A DNA stretch of 64,000 nucleotides from UBA6168 sp041392505 (GCA_041392505.1 JAWKLX010000033.1:1-64000), one strand, 5' to 3'; positions 49,038 to 59,723 are shown, numbered from the stretch's first letter. Made by a program: numbers and translations. The notes: generated by a model not told the origin, from the letters alone.

Positions 49038-50869
49038 AAAATTTGACCAGCTTTGGTGACGGAATATAAATACTTCTGCATGTCCCACGCTGCGGTTGGA
49101 CAACGTTCAGCACAAAGGCCACAATGGAGGCAAACATCCTCATCCTTTATCATGACCCTATTGGTCGGAAGGAGGTCTGAAACAAAGAGGTCTTGTGATA
49201 GATTATTGGCGGGGGCAGTCAATCTTGTCCGCAAATCTTCTTCTTCCCCGTTATAGGTGAATGTGATACAATCAGTCGGGCAAATGTCCACGCAAGCATC
49301 GCATTCGATGCAGCGGGAGGTGTTGAAAACTGTTTGCACATCGCAGTTCAGACAGCGTTGGGCTTCTTTAAAACCAGAATCTTTGCTGAAGCCCAGTTCT
49401 ACCTCCATCTTCCTGTCCTTCAATGTCTTGCGCTTGTCGGCATGGGGGACTTTAAACCGATCGTCATCGGCCACATAGCTATCGTACATCCATTCGTGTA
49501 GCCCCATTTTTTGCTGAAAAAGATTGGTCGTTGGTGCTGGCCGATCTTTGAGCAAATCCTTTTTTTCCAAAAACAAATGCATGGAAATGGCTGCCTGGTG
49601 CCCATGGGCCGCCGCCGTTATGATATTTTCTGGGCCAAATGCAGCATCGCCGCCAAAGAACACTTTTGGGTTGGTAGATTGGAAAGTGCGCTTGTCCAAA
49701 ACTGGAATGTCCCACTTGCCAAATTCAATCCCTAAATCCCGTTCGATCCAGGGAAATGCATTGTCCTGACCTACGGCAATGATCACATCATCTGCTTCAA
49801 TAAAAATATCTGGCTCGCCGGTTGGCACCAATTTGCGCTTTCCGTTTTCATCGTATTCGGCCCTTACTTTCCCAAACATCATCCCGATGAGTTTTCCATC
49901 CTTGATCACATATTCCTTTGGAGGCATATTGTTCAGGATTGGGATGTCCTCCATTTGGGCATCTTCAATTTCCCAAGGGGAGGCTTTCATGTCTTTGAAA
50001 GGACTCCGCACCACCACTTTTACATCTTCTCCACCAAGCCTGCGGGAAGTTCGGCAGCAGTCCATGGCCGTATTTCCGCCACCGAGGATAATGACTTTTT
50101 TCCCGACTTTATTCTTATGCTCAAAAGCTACATTGGCTAAAAACTCCACCCCGATGTGAATGTTGGGATCGGCTTCTTTCCTGCCCGGCAAATCCAAATC
50201 CCTACCTTTTGGAGCTCCCGTTCCTACAAAAATAGCGTCGTAATCTTTACTCATAATCTCCTCTTTCATGCTATGCACGAAATGGTTGAAATGCGTGTGA
50301 ATGCCAAGGTCGATGATATAATTTACCTCCTCATCGAGCACTTCTTCGGGCAAGCGGAAAGATGGGATTTGGCTGCGCATCATGCCACCGCCTTTGTGCC
50401 ATTCATCATACAAGTGAATTTCATATCCCAATGGTGCCAAATCCCGGGCAACAGTCAATGAGGCTGGACCGCCCCCGATCAAGGCAATTTTTTTCCCATT
50501 TTTAGGAAATGGAGCTTTGGGCATCAAGTGTTTGACTTCGCCTTTGTTATCAGCAGCTACTCTTTTGAGCCGGCAAATGGCAACGGGTTCTTCGTCCACC
50601 CGGCCTCTCCGGCAAGCAGGTTCGCAAGGCCGGTCGCAGGTCCGTCCAAGTACGCCGGGGAAGACATTGGATTCCCAATTGATCATGTAAGCTTCCGTGT
50701 ATTTCTCGGCAGCTATCAACCGTATGTATTCGGGGACTGGCGTGTGGGCTGGGCAGGCATACTGGCAATCCACCACTTTGTGATAATACTCCGGGTCTTG
50801 AATATTCGTAGGTTTCAAAATAAGATTTTGAGATGTATGAAAGATTGAGTTGGAAAAACGGGTAAACAT
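49034..50869 (-). CDS. GltD-like NAD(P)H/FAD oxidoreductase with C-terminal ferredoxin domains, KorAB partner
   Basis: About 611 residues, soluble. The N-terminal Fer4_20 region has C-Q-Y-A-C-P-A-H-T-P-V-P and C-D-R-P-C-E-P-A-C-R-R-G; the FAD-binding G-G-G-P-A-S-L-T-V-A lies near residue 145 and an NAD(P) Rossmann G-G-G-N-T-A-M-D-C-C near 265. Two [4Fe-4S] motifs close the protein: C-I-E-C-D-A-C-V-D-I-C-P and C-L-H-C-G-L-C-A-E-R-C-P. It probably passes electrons between NAD(P)H and the ferredoxin-linked KorAB. korA is coupled to it by a 4-base overlap. A longer frame up to 50926 exists, but its first 19 residues are low-complexity, so the ATG at 50869 is preferred. Confidence 0.88.
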   Translation of the reverse strand: MFTRFSNSIFHTSQNLILKPTNIQDPEYYHKVVDCQYACPAHTPVPEYIRLIAAEKYTEAYMINWESNVFPGVLGRTCDRPCEPACRRGRVDEEPVAICRLKRVAADNKGEVKHLMPKAPFPKNGKKIALIGGGPASLTVARDLAPLGYEIHLYDEWHKGGGMMRSQIPSFRLPEEVLDEEVNYIIDLGIHTHFNHFVHSMKEEIMSKDYDAIFVGTGAPKGRDLDLPGRKEADPNIHIGVEFLANVAFEHKNKVGKKVIILGGGNTAMDCCRTSRRLGGEDVKVVVRSPFKDMKASPWEIEDAQMEDIPILNNMPPKEYVIKDGKLIGMMFGKVRAEYDENGKRKLVPTGEPDIFIEADDVIIAVGQDNAFPWIERDLGIEFGKWDIPVLDKRTFQSTNPKVFFGGDAAFGPENIITAAAHGHQAAISMHLFLEKKDLLKDRPAPTTNLFQQKMGLHEWMYDSYVADDDRFKVPHADKRKTLKDRKMEVELGFSKDSGFKEAQRCLNCDVQTVFNTSRCIECDACVDICPTDCITFTYNGEEEDLRTRLTAPANNLSQDLFVSDLLPTNRVMIKDEDVCLHCGLCAERCPTAAWDMQKYLYSVTKAGQIL

Positions 50870-51199
50870 AGAATTTACCCAACAATTATGAAAATAAATA
50901 TTGGTTTTGGTTTTGGTCTTCTGCATATAATTTGCTGAGAAGAATTGAAAGCATGTTTTAAAAAATTGGAAATCAATTATTTATAAAACAATGAGGAGCG
51001 CACGTTTCCCATTGTATTAAATATTTGAAATGGAAACGACACTAACTATTTGATTGTCAAAGTTTAAAGCGGATTTATGTTTTTTTTGTGCGGAAATATT
51101 TTTTTGGATCAACAACAGATTAGTGGGTAATCAATGAATTGCTGTTGCTAAACAGAAAGGTGGATTTAGAAAGGAAAAGTGGAGATTTTTTGGGGGAAC

Positions 51200-51385
51200 T
51201 TATTTAACGGGGTCTTTTTCCAATTTGCAGGAAGCGCCACCGCAACTGCATTTTCCGCAACTTTCAGCCCCGTGGTCGAAATGGTTTTTCGTGCCCATTT
51301 TTTTTGCTAAAAACTGGACGGCAACCCATCCGGCGCAAAGCAGGGATAGGGCGAAAATTGGAAGGAGATGTGATAGGATTTGCAT
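51200..51385 (-). CDS. Small Cys-rich membrane protein at the end of the rnf operon (NqrM-like, tentative)
   Basis: A 61-residue protein: one membrane helix (residues 5-25), then a soluble tail with G-A-E-S-C-G-K-C-S-C-G-G-A-S-C, four Cys in ten residues, and a Lys-rich end. It follows rnfA by 48 bases on the same strand. The Na+-NQR maturation protein NqrM is also a one-helix protein with a Cys cluster that supplies iron to NqrD/E, which are homologous to RnfA/E; position and shape suggest a similar role for Rnf. There is no sequence motif that proves this. Confidence 0.7.
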   Translation of the reverse strand: MQILSHLLPIFALSLLCAGWVAVQFLAKKMGTKNHFDHGAESCGKCSCGGASCKLEKDPVK

Positions 51386-51433
51386 TTTGAATAGATGTTT
51401 TTTAAAGCATTTTGGGACAGTTTATTTCTATTT

Positions 51434-52012
51434 TCAACCAACACTGAACATCCCTGCAAAACCCATGAACGCCATGGATAGTATCCCCGCAATGATGAGG
51501 CTCAACGCTGTTCCCTCAATAGCTTTTGGAATGTCCAACAATTTGGTTTCTTCCCGAATGCCCGCCATCAGCAACAGGGCTAAAGTGACGCCGCCACCCG
51601 CACCAAGGGCATAAACAAGTCCTTCGACCAGTCCGTATCCTTTGTTGGTTGTGAATAAAGCAAGCCCCAAAATGGCGCAATTCGTAGTGATGAGCGGCAG
51701 GAAAATCCCCAATGCTTTGAACAGTGCCGGGCTCATTTTTTTGATGGTCATTTCCACTAATTGGACCGTGCTGGCAATGACGATAATGAAACTGATCAAC
51801 CGCAGATAAGGAGCATAAGGCAGCACAAAAGTGTTCAGTGCCCAGGCCCAAAGAGAGGTTATCAGCATCACAAAAATATTGGCCAACCCCAATCGAAAGG
51901 CCGTTTCCAATTTTCCCGAAATCCCCAGAAATGGGCAAATGCCCAAAAAGTAGGTGAGGGTGAAATTATTGATCAGCAGTGCTGAGATGAAAATCCAAAG
52001 TAGGTTCTCCAT
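51434..52012 (-). CDS. rnfA: Electron transport complex subunit RnfA
   Basis: A 192-residue protein with six membrane helices. It shows L-L-I-N-N-F-T-L-T-Y-F-L-G-I-C-P-F-L-G near the start and T-T-N-C-A-I-L-G near residue 108; these two conserved cysteines bind the Fe site shared by RnfA and RnfE in the membrane. The frame is intact. It lies between rnfE (56 bases upstream) and the Cys-rich small protein. A small hairpin (52020-52027/52032-52039) lies in the rnfE-rnfA gap. Confidence 0.95.
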   Translation of the reverse strand: MENLLWIFISALLINNFTLTYFLGICPFLGISGKLETAFRLGLANIFVMLITSLWAWALNTFVLPYAPYLRLISFIIVIASTVQLVEMTIKKMSPALFKALGIFLPLITTNCAILGLALFTTNKGYGLVEGLVYALGAGGGVTLALLLMAGIREETKLLDIPKAIEGTALSLIIAGILSMAFMGFAGMFSVG

Positions 52013-52067
52013 AAGGTAGCGCCGAACTCCCGTTCGGCGAGTATTTTTTCAAACTCCCGTTCGTTAA

Positions 52068-52712
52068 GTCAGCCGAATGAGCGTTCAACTGTAAGTAGCT
52101 TGATCCTTAGCCAACTTTTCGTTGTTTTCGCCAATTGAACAACAGCAAAAAGCCCAAAGTAAAAAACCGCCTGGCGGCAAAACCATGACCACCCATGGCT
52201 CGAATTTTTCTCCAAAAACGGAACATTAAAAAGCGATCCACTTCCCAAAACCTCCCGGACGCCACCGATACACATCAAGGCAAACAAAAATCCAAGTCCC
52301 ATTCCCAAGGCATCCACCACGGCCATTTTTACATTGTTTTTACTGGCAAAAGCTTCCTGACGTCCCAAAATCAAACAGTTCACCACTATCAAGGCGATGA
52401 AGGCTCCCAGTTCTTTGTGGATGTCTGGAACGAGTGCGCCAGTAAAAAATCAATCACCGTCACCATGGTGGCGATGATGATAATGAAGGTCGTACGCACT
52501 AGGCCGGAATCCATTTTCGGAAAAGCGAAACCAGCAAACTGGAAAACCAAACAAACAGGGTCGCCAATCCCATCGCCAGACTGTTGATGGCCGTATTGTT
52601 ACAGCCAGAACCGGTACATGCCAAGTACCATCTACGAAAACAGGGTTTTCCTTCCAGAGGCCCTTCAGAATTCCTCGGCGGTACGGTTGCCAGCTAACAG
52701 ATCTTGTTTCAT
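52068..52712 (-). CDS. rnfE: Electron transport complex subunit RnfE (frameshifted)
   Basis: The RnfA paralogue. From the ATG at 52712 several frames are needed: E-N-P-V-F-V-D, then C-P-V-L-A-V-T-x-T-A-I-N-S-L-A-M-G-L-A, then T-F-I-I-I-I-A-T-M-V-T-V-I-D, then the clean stretch I-V-V-N-C-L-I-L-G-R-Q-E-A-F-A-S and M-A-V-V-D-A-L-G-M-G-L-G-F. The conserved N-C in V-N-C-L-I-L-G is the second Fe-site cysteine. The end is uncertain by about 18 bases: one frame stops at 52068, another, better fitting, at 52085. It starts 13 bases after the rnfG stop. Confidence 0.86.
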
Positions 52713-52725
52713 TTCCTAATGATTT

Positions 52726-53383
52726 TTACCCTTTGGGGATTTGTTTCAAATAATCTTCTATCGCAGCTTGCCAATCTTCCACACCATTATTCAATAGCCT
52801 AACCACCGTCTTCGACGAAATGGTCGCCCCGTGATGGCTTCTACCTCGTTTGGTTTTGCTTTTCCCTTTTTTACAGCTACGACTTCTGGTTTGTTGGACA
52901 ACGATTCAAACCGCACCGGAAACGCTCTAGTCTTTGATGATTTTATCACCAAGCCCTGGGTCTCCTTACTTTCCAGTATTTCAAAACCAACGATCCTATT
53001 TTCCTCTGGCTGATAGCCAAAAATCCCAACAATCAAATCCTGAAAGCCCTGGTTCTCAGATGGTATGGCAAAGCCAACGAACTGCCCGGCGTCGTCAAAA
53101 CCAGCATAGATATTTTTGTCAGCTTTACCTCCTGCCGCTGCTTTAACTCCTTTAATACCTCCAATTTCCTGTTTTTCAAAATCAGCGTTTCGAAATTGCG
53201 CAACCAGGCAATACTTGGTAAATGGCCTTTTCCAATGCCTTGGCTTTGTTAGCTTCGATCATTGGCAAAGTGTAGAGGTAGGCCGCACGAGCAACAAACC
53301 AGATAAAAATCCGGCAAAGCCCAGCGTAGAATGAGCCGGCTGGTACTGTATTCTGTAGTGGTATTTTTATTCGCTTCGCTCAT
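52726..53383 (-). CDS. rnfG: Electron transport complex subunit RnfG (frameshifted)
   Basis: A membrane-anchored FMN subunit. From the ATG at 53383 a hydrophobic helix (G-F-A-G-F-L-S-G-L-L-L-V) is read across a shift; the middle frame has I-V-G-I-F-G-Y-Q-P-E-E-N-R-I-V-G-F-E-I-L-E-S-K-E-T. Near the C-terminus the flavinylation motif reads E-A-I-T-G-A-T-I-S-S-K if one G is restored in the G4 run near 52828; the threonine carries covalent FMN added by ApbE. The end is K-Q-I-P-K-G at 52726. Length about 220 is normal. Confidence 0.85.
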
Positions 53384-53494
53384 ATTTTGGAATTAGGGAA
53401 TTGGGGAATTAGGAAAATGGTCATGTTCAAATGGATTGTTTTGTGGGTTTCCGATTAACCGATAAACCATTAAACCGTAAAACCGCAACACCTA

Positions 53495-54496
53495 TCATTT
53501 ATATCCATAAACCCTGGTTTTGCTAAACCTATTAATCAATGGCGTTACCGCATTCATTAGCAAAATGGCGTACATAACCCCTTCTGGTAGGCCGCCCCAG
53601 ACCCTTATCATCACCACCAATATTCCGATGCCAATAGCAAAAATCCAGATGCCTTTCGCCGTGAGGGGAGAGGTAACCAAATCAGTCGCCATGTACACCG
53701 TTCCAAGCAATAAACCACCTGCCAGCGCCATAAAAACGGGCGACGCAAATTTTTGAGAATCAATCAGATATAGCAAGCCAGAAAATAAACCGACGGTTAG
53801 CAATATGCCCGTTGGGATTCGCCAATTGATGATTTTCCGCCAAACCAAATACGCTCCGGCAAGGATCAGCAAGATGCCACATGTTTCTCCCAACGAACCA
53901 CTCGTATTTCCCAAAAGCAAATCCATCACGGGCGTTGTTTGGTGGCTAAATTTCATTTGTGAAAGTGGCGTAGCCATGCTCACTGCATCCACTGATTCAC
54001 CCTGAAAAAAAGGAAAGGCGAAGTTGGTGCCACGAGCTGACAGGTATTGTCCATTCGGCATTTCCCAAGTCGTAATAGCCGTGGGGAAAGCAGCCTGCAA
54101 AAATGCCCGCCCAAGCAACGCAGGGTTAAATATATTTTGGCCCAGTCCTCCCCAGATGATTTTGCCCATACCAATCGCAACCACGCCGCCAACGAAAGCC
54201 ATCCACAATGGGAAGCCCGGTGGCAAAGTCAACGCCAATAGCAGCCCGGTAATCAGTGCACTTCCGTCCCGCAGGGAAGCACCTCTTTGGGCACTTTTAT
54301 CAAAAAACAACTCCGTCGCCAAGCACCCGGCAATGGCGACCACACTTATCAGCAGTGCACTCAGCCCAAAGTAAAAGAACGCCGCCCCAAACACTGGCAC
54401 CAGTGTATAGACCACTTCCCACATGATCCTCGGAGTTGTGTCCTGATGATGCAGGAATGGGGAGGTGGAGATGGTTATTTTTTTTGGTTCAAGCAT
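53495..54496 (-). CDS. rnfD: Electron transport complex subunit RnfD
   Basis: A 333-residue protein with about nine to ten membrane helices. The family segment S-P-F-L-H-H-Q-D-T-T-P-R-I-M is near residue 12, D-G-S-A-L-I-T-G-L-L-L-A-L-T-L-P-P near 80, and N-I-F-N-P-A-L-L-G-R near 125. The flavinylation site S-M-A-T-P-L lies near residue 172 (canonical S-G-A-T). The frame is intact. Its start overlaps the end of rnfC by 8 bases, a sign of translational coupling; rnfG is separated by 111 bases that contain short A-A-T-T-G-G-G-G-type repeats. Confidence 0.94.
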   Translation of the reverse strand: MLEPKKITISTSPFLHHQDTTPRIMWEVVYTLVPVFGAAFFYFGLSALLISVVAIAGCLATELFFDKSAQRGASLRDGSALITGLLLALTLPPGFPLWMAFVGGVVAIGMGKIIWGGLGQNIFNPALLGRAFLQAAFPTAITTWEMPNGQYLSARGTNFAFPFFQGESVDAVSMATPLSQMKFSHQTTPVMDLLLGNTSGSLGETCGILLILAGAYLVWRKIINWRIPTGILLTVGLFSGLLYLIDSQKFASPVFMALAGGLLLGTVYMATDLVTSPLTAKGIWIFAIGIGILVVMIRVWGGLPEGVMYAILLMNAVTPLINRFSKTRVYGYK

Positions 54497-55832
54497 TTTG
54501 ATTTTTTTCTCTTGCTTTTTTCTCCCGAATCATCGCTTTCCCCACCCGAAAACTCTGCACCTCAGCGGTATCCTATGGGACAAACAAAAGAGCATGAGCC
54601 ACATTCAAAACAGTCCAAAACATTATAGGCTTCCATTTCCTCCCACAGCCCTTTTTTGGCAAGAGCGCCCATACGGGCAGGATTAAGGAAAAGTGGGCAA
54701 GCATCTAAGCAGCGACCACAGCGGATGCAGTTGAAAGTCGTGATGTCTTGCACTTCGTCGTCAGTCAGTAACAAGATGCCGGAGGTGCCTTTGATTACTG
54801 GCACATCAAGGCTCTTTTGCACCTACGCCCATCATGCCCGCCGAGCAGCATCCGGCGAAGGTGCGAGTCCACCACAATACTCGACCACTTCCCGCATCGG
54901 CGTGCCAATGGGAACGAGTACGTTGGCTGGGCGTTTTACTGCCGTGCCAGACACCGTGACGACCCGTTCGATCAGTGGCAGTCCCTTGCGGAAATATTGG
55001 GACATGGCGACGATCGTTCCCACGTTCGAGACCATCGTGCCGACGTCGAGCGGTAGTTTTCCTGCTGGGACTTCTTCACCAAGGATAGCAGAAATCATCA
55101 TTTTTTCTGCGCCTTGGGGGGTACTTCACTTCAGGCCTACCACTTCGATGTTGAGCTCGCTTTTTTAGCTGCTTCCCGCAAAATACGAATGGCATCGGGT
55201 TTATTGGCTTCCACGGCGATGAACACTTTTTCAGCAGGTACAAAGTGTTGTAAGATTTCGCAACCATCAATTAAGTCGTCGGCATATTCAACCATCACCC
55301 GGTGGTCGCAGGTGAGAAAGGGTTCGCATTCGCAGCCGTTCATCATCAAATACTGGCAGCTTTTCCCTCGGGGATAGAAAATTTAACATGTGCGGGAAAG
55401 GCTGCCCCGCCCATGCCGATCAACCCGCATTGCTGAACGGCTTGAACGGATTCTTCCACACTCAGTTTTTCTGGAGGCGTCATTTCACCAACTACCAGTT
55501 TTTGGGTAGAAAATGGGTCGGTCTTGATTTTTATCCCTGCGCCATCTGCCCATTCGGTTGATCGAAAAGGTCAATCGCCTTCACTGTACCATCAACAGGA
55601 GGTAAAGGCCACGGATACGAAGCCACCGGTTCGGCAATCATTTCTCCTCGCCGCACGCGTTGTCCCTCTTTCACGATCGGCTTTGAAGGCGCTCCAATAT
55701 GCACCCAATGGCAGGATATATTCCTCGACAAAAGGCATCCGCTCAATCCGGCTGTTGCAGGATAGCCTTGAATTCCTCCGTGTGTACGCCGTGCCGGAAG
55801 GTCTGCAGGCCGATGCTACTGGTGGTTGCCAT
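54489..55832 (-). CDS. rnfC: Electron transport complex subunit RnfC (several frameshifts)
   Basis: The NADH-oxidising, FMN- and Fe-S-containing peripheral subunit. From the ATG at 55832: H-T-E-E-F-K, then G-A-P-S-K-P-I-V-K-E-G-Q-R-V and V-K-A-I-D, N-G-C-E-C-E-P-F-L-T-C-D-H-R-V-M (NADH/FMN site), G-T-A-V-K-R-P-A-N-V-L-V-P-I-G-T-P, and two [4Fe-4S] motifs C-I-R-C-G-R-C-L-D-A-C-P and C-F-E-C-G-S-C-S-F-V-C-P. The end, read with one more shift, is S-F-R-V-G-K-A-M-I-R-E-K-K. At least five shifts are needed between about 55740 and 54570, so the reading is a reconstruction. Confidence 0.87.
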
Positions 55833-55878
55833 ATGTTTTTTTCGTTTAAATCAGGAGATATTTTAATATCACCGTGAC

Positions 55879-58800
55879 TTAGTTCAATTCCTTTTTTCTT
55901 GAAAGGGACAGCAATTTTTCCCTCAATCTGACCTTCACATCCGCCATCACTGCTGCTTCTTTTCGCTCAGTTTTGACTCATATTCCGCCCGTACCTCCGC
56001 CAGTTTTGATTCGTATTTTTGGTTAATTCAGCTTCGGCCTCCTTCCAAAGTTTTTCAGGATAGGGTGTCAGCGTACCTGCGATTTCACGGAGTGTATGCC
56101 ATTGATGTACAGCGGCTTGTGAGGTTGACAACTTGCCGGGAGGCCACCCAGCGAAGCAGTTCCTTGTTTTTATCGATAGAAAAAATCACGGGCAGTTTGC
56201 CTTCTCTTTGCTGTGGTTCAAGTTTTAGCAAATCAGCAATAGTTACGGTATTCAGTTCTTCCGGCAGGGCAGGCCGGAAATGCGATGCCCAATTTTTTTG
56301 CGTGCACAACCAATCGGCTAATGTCAGCGTGTACGGAAGTGATTTTGGTTCTTCATTTTCCAAAAAATCCAACTGCACATTATGCCAGTTTTCTGCTGCC
56401 GAAGGATTGCCCTCCAGTGAGGTTTGAGTCGAAAGGAAACCACTTCCTAAACCAGTTCGAGACAAGCCGTTAGCCGCTGGATCAAAGCTGAGAAATGGGA
56501 ATGCACGTGTCTCCAGTGCACGTGTTGGCAACATCGTCCAATCCTCCACCGCATGCTGTTCATGGTCCGGAGCAAGGAGGTGGATAAACGCAGGGCCAGG
56601 TCGTTGCAGACCTTTTAGCAAATTTTTGAAAAGCACCCGGCTGCCGTCCATAACTCCCTGAAAGACAAAGGTTTTTCGCAATGCTAAGGCCGACAATAGC
56701 AGCGTATTGTTTTTAGAAAAATGTACTGCGACATCGCCGTTAGGCGAAAGTTTACCATCATTTAACACGATGATTTTTATGGGGAAATCACTCGCCAATA
56801 AGCTATTCAGTTGGGTGAAATTTTTCTCCAAGAAACTGTTTTGGCTACCTACCAACAACATCGGAGGCACGAGCCGTTTTTCGTTCTCTTCCAAATCCTG
56901 CCAGCGCAACGCTGCTATTTTTTGGGCGCTCACATTTGGTTGGTATTGATCTTTTGCCTCCAAACGGGCACGTCGCAAAAGCCGCAAGTTGTCGAGTGAA
57001 TGCCGCAGGTAGCCTTGGAAAAGTCCCGAAACCAATTCCGCTGTCACTCCGTTTTTATCGAAAATTACCGGAGTTGTGAAAGGGTTAAAAGGGTAGGTGT
57101 TTTCCGATAATGGCCCCTTAGTAAAAGCCAGCCCGAAGCGGGAACGACCCATACCGTTTGGCCCTTCGGTCAATACCCAACGAAGTTCTTTCAAGTCGTT
57201 GACGAGTTGGATTTTTCGTTGTAAAATGGCGGTGTCCACCAATTGCAAATGTTCCTCTGTGCCCAATTTTTCGATGATTTCATCGAATGGCAAACGTTTT
57301 CCTTTGGCCTCGGAAATGGCATTCCAGAGGGCCGTCGAGTCCTCCTTCGGTAAAGCGACACTCAATTTTTCATGGACGTTTTCTGAAAGGCTTTCAATCA
57401 GTTTTTCCACCTCCCGAACCTGTTCCACCACCCCCGGTTGCACGGCGGATTCGGTCAGTGCTGTGATCCAATGTAGCAGCGTTTTTGCCGGGGCGCCTGA
57501 TTCGCTGAGGCCGCCGCCCGTCATTGACAGGTAGTTGTAGCGACTGAGCAGGACGGCGGCAAAGGGATTGTAATCCTCCTCATTTATCTGCCGCCGGATG
57601 GTATCTGAAGCGGTGTCGGGAAGTTGCTCCCACAAGGTGAAATTTCGCTCTGTTTGTACTAACCGATCAGGTGATTGGGGCAACATGGACAGGGCATCTT
57701 CGGGGCAGATTTCGGCGCATAGACCACAACCTGTGCAAGCGTGCGGATCAATAGCGAGAGAGAACAGCTCGCCACTGCCTTTTTCTCGGTTCTCGTTTTT
57801 GGTAAAAAAATCATCGGTGATGGCCACTGGAAAATCGCTGAGCACCAAGAGTAGATGGTTGAAATCACGCTGGGCATTGTCCAATTTTTCACCTGTCAAC
57901 TTAAGTTGGGCGGTTAGCTCTTCGAAGGCAAGCGGCAGAAAATCAGCAACTTGTCTTATTGGAGATGCAGTAGAACGCACCACCTGCGCCGATACTTTTC
58001 CTAAATTTTTTATCAATGGCGTCATCGCCGAAACGCTCAGTCCCTGTCTTCCAGCAATGTCCATTCCGCCCCGAAGCAGCTTTTCAAAATTCAATACAAC
58101 AGGCGGAATTGCTGAGTGCGGACACTGCACAAAACAAGCTCCGCAACCAGTACATTTTTCCGGCTGAAAAACGGGCAGCTCTGAGCGGTGGACGTCCATC
58201 CCCGATAGACCAGCTGTGGTGGCAGGCAAGTTCGGAAGTGCCTGAAAGGGATCAGCGACGAGTTCCCCTGTTTCGCCGGATTGGAAAAAATAGGCGGTGT
58301 CTTGGTAAAAACGGGACAGCTTTGAATACGGCGGCCCCAGGTTTTTGTGCTTGCGGACTACGAGCGGGAGGCCGAGTGATGATTCCGGTTTTGCAGTCTT
58401 AGGTGGGGCATTGGAAGGCTCAGGAGATAGGGACTCATCGGTGATTCCGGGGTACTCCCGTTCGATGGTTTGCAGCAAAACTTCGTGCTGTGGGTACTCG
58501 GTTTGTTTTTTGGTAAAGTGGATGCCAAGGTAGAAACGAGTTTTTGCTTTTTCCTCAAGGAGCATGTTTTGGAAGGCTGCCCTGACCAAATCTAACCCAT
58601 TTTCAAAACCTGTTGGATTTAGTTGACCTGAGATAAGCACCGTCGCTTTAATTTTTTCCCATAAATGCCCGCCGACTGGTATGCCACTCAAAGCCGCTTT
58701 GATTTTTGTATATATGGGCGGTTCATTCATCTGCGCTCCATCTGCTGCTTCCAAAACAGTCACGACCTTTTTTCCAGCCAATAAATGAGTCAATTCCTCC

Positions 58801-59723
58801 GTCGGGAAGGGGTGTAACAAGTTGAGTTTCAGACAGCCAACTTTTGCCTTTTTGGCCTTTCGTAATTGATCGACTGCTGCTGTCGCTTGTGGAAATACGG
58901 AGCTCGGTGAAACCAAAACATAGTCAGCGTTTTCAACTTGATACGTGCTTACGGAAGCATATTTTCTTCCGGTCAATTTTTCGAAAGCTGCAAAAACCGA
59001 AGTAAATATTTCTGGTAAATGATGCTGGAAAAAACGCTGCCGTGCGGCTGCTTCGAGTGATTGGCTATTGGCGTCTTTTTGCACACCGTTTACAGTTGGG
59101 AAGTCAAAATTGAACCAGTTGGGGATGCGTCGGCGAGTGTCACCAAACAGCATTTTCTGAGCGGGCGTTGGACAGGCAATTTGCTCATCCGGATCGCCGA
59201 GCAATTGTTGGATGATCCGCTGGTCGGGAAATTGAGCGTCTTCTTTTTCATCTCTGGCGGGGAGCTGCAAAATGCCGGGAATGAGTGAAAGTTCCGCTAC
59301 CCGGTGGGCGATGAGGGTAAAATCTATCGCTTCTTGGGCATTCGAAGCGATCATCTGAAAACAGCCTGTTGGAGAGGCTGTTCCGACAGCTGGCGAATTT
59401 AATTCGCCAGCTGTCGGAATAAGGTGAACCACCGTCCCAAGTTGCTGCCGTCCGAGGTCAGTTAGTTGCCCAATATTTTTTAAGAAATCATTTGTCTGTA
59501 AAAAACCAGCTGTCCGTAAGCCACTGGAAGCGATGCCCAGCACGAATGATAAATCATTGGAAGTGAAGCGGTTGGGGGTTCTACCAAAAAGATGTTCAAC
59601 AGGTTTTTGCTCCCAACCCGGAGGTGTCAGGATGCCTTCACTGATGCTGGATTCGAGCAGGTGGACTGCTTCGAGGGCGGTCAGTGATTGGCTTTCGCCG
59701 TGTATTTTAGTTAGTTTTTGCAT
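55879..59723 (-). CDS. PFOR-like large protein 1 with two [4Fe-4S] motifs, in the rnf operon
   Basis: About 1280 residues (1212 read cleanly to 56085, then two shifts to a stop at 55879). By eye the order resembles pyruvate:ferredoxin oxidoreductase: an alpha-type domain with F-Q-M-I-A-S-N-A-Q-E-A-I-D near residue 125, domain II with L-L-H-P-F-P-T-E-E-L near 315, then C-T-G-C-G-A-C-F-V-Q-C-P-H-S and C-T-G-C-G-L-C-A-E-I-C-P-E-D clusters near 530 and 660, and a TPP-type fold at 950-1130 that lacks the GDG motif (G-S-Q-N in its place). The usual alpha active-site glutamate also seems altered. A Lys/Glu coiled coil (K-L-A-E-V-R-A-E-Y-E-S-K-L) ends the protein. It lies between rnfB and rnfC. Function as electron conduit or scaffold is inferred. 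Confidence 0.75.
59381..59419. repeat. Perfect 19-bp palindrome inside a coding region
   Basis: Arms 59381-59399 and 59401-59419 are exact reverse complements around one base (59400). The 39 bases make exactly 13 codons, read in frame as part of I-P-T-A-G-E-L-N-S-P-A-V-G-T. A second, shorter hairpin (A-C-A-G-C-C/G-G-C-T-G-T) lies next to it. It resembles the in-frame palindromic insertions known from Rickettsia. Confidence 0.75.
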
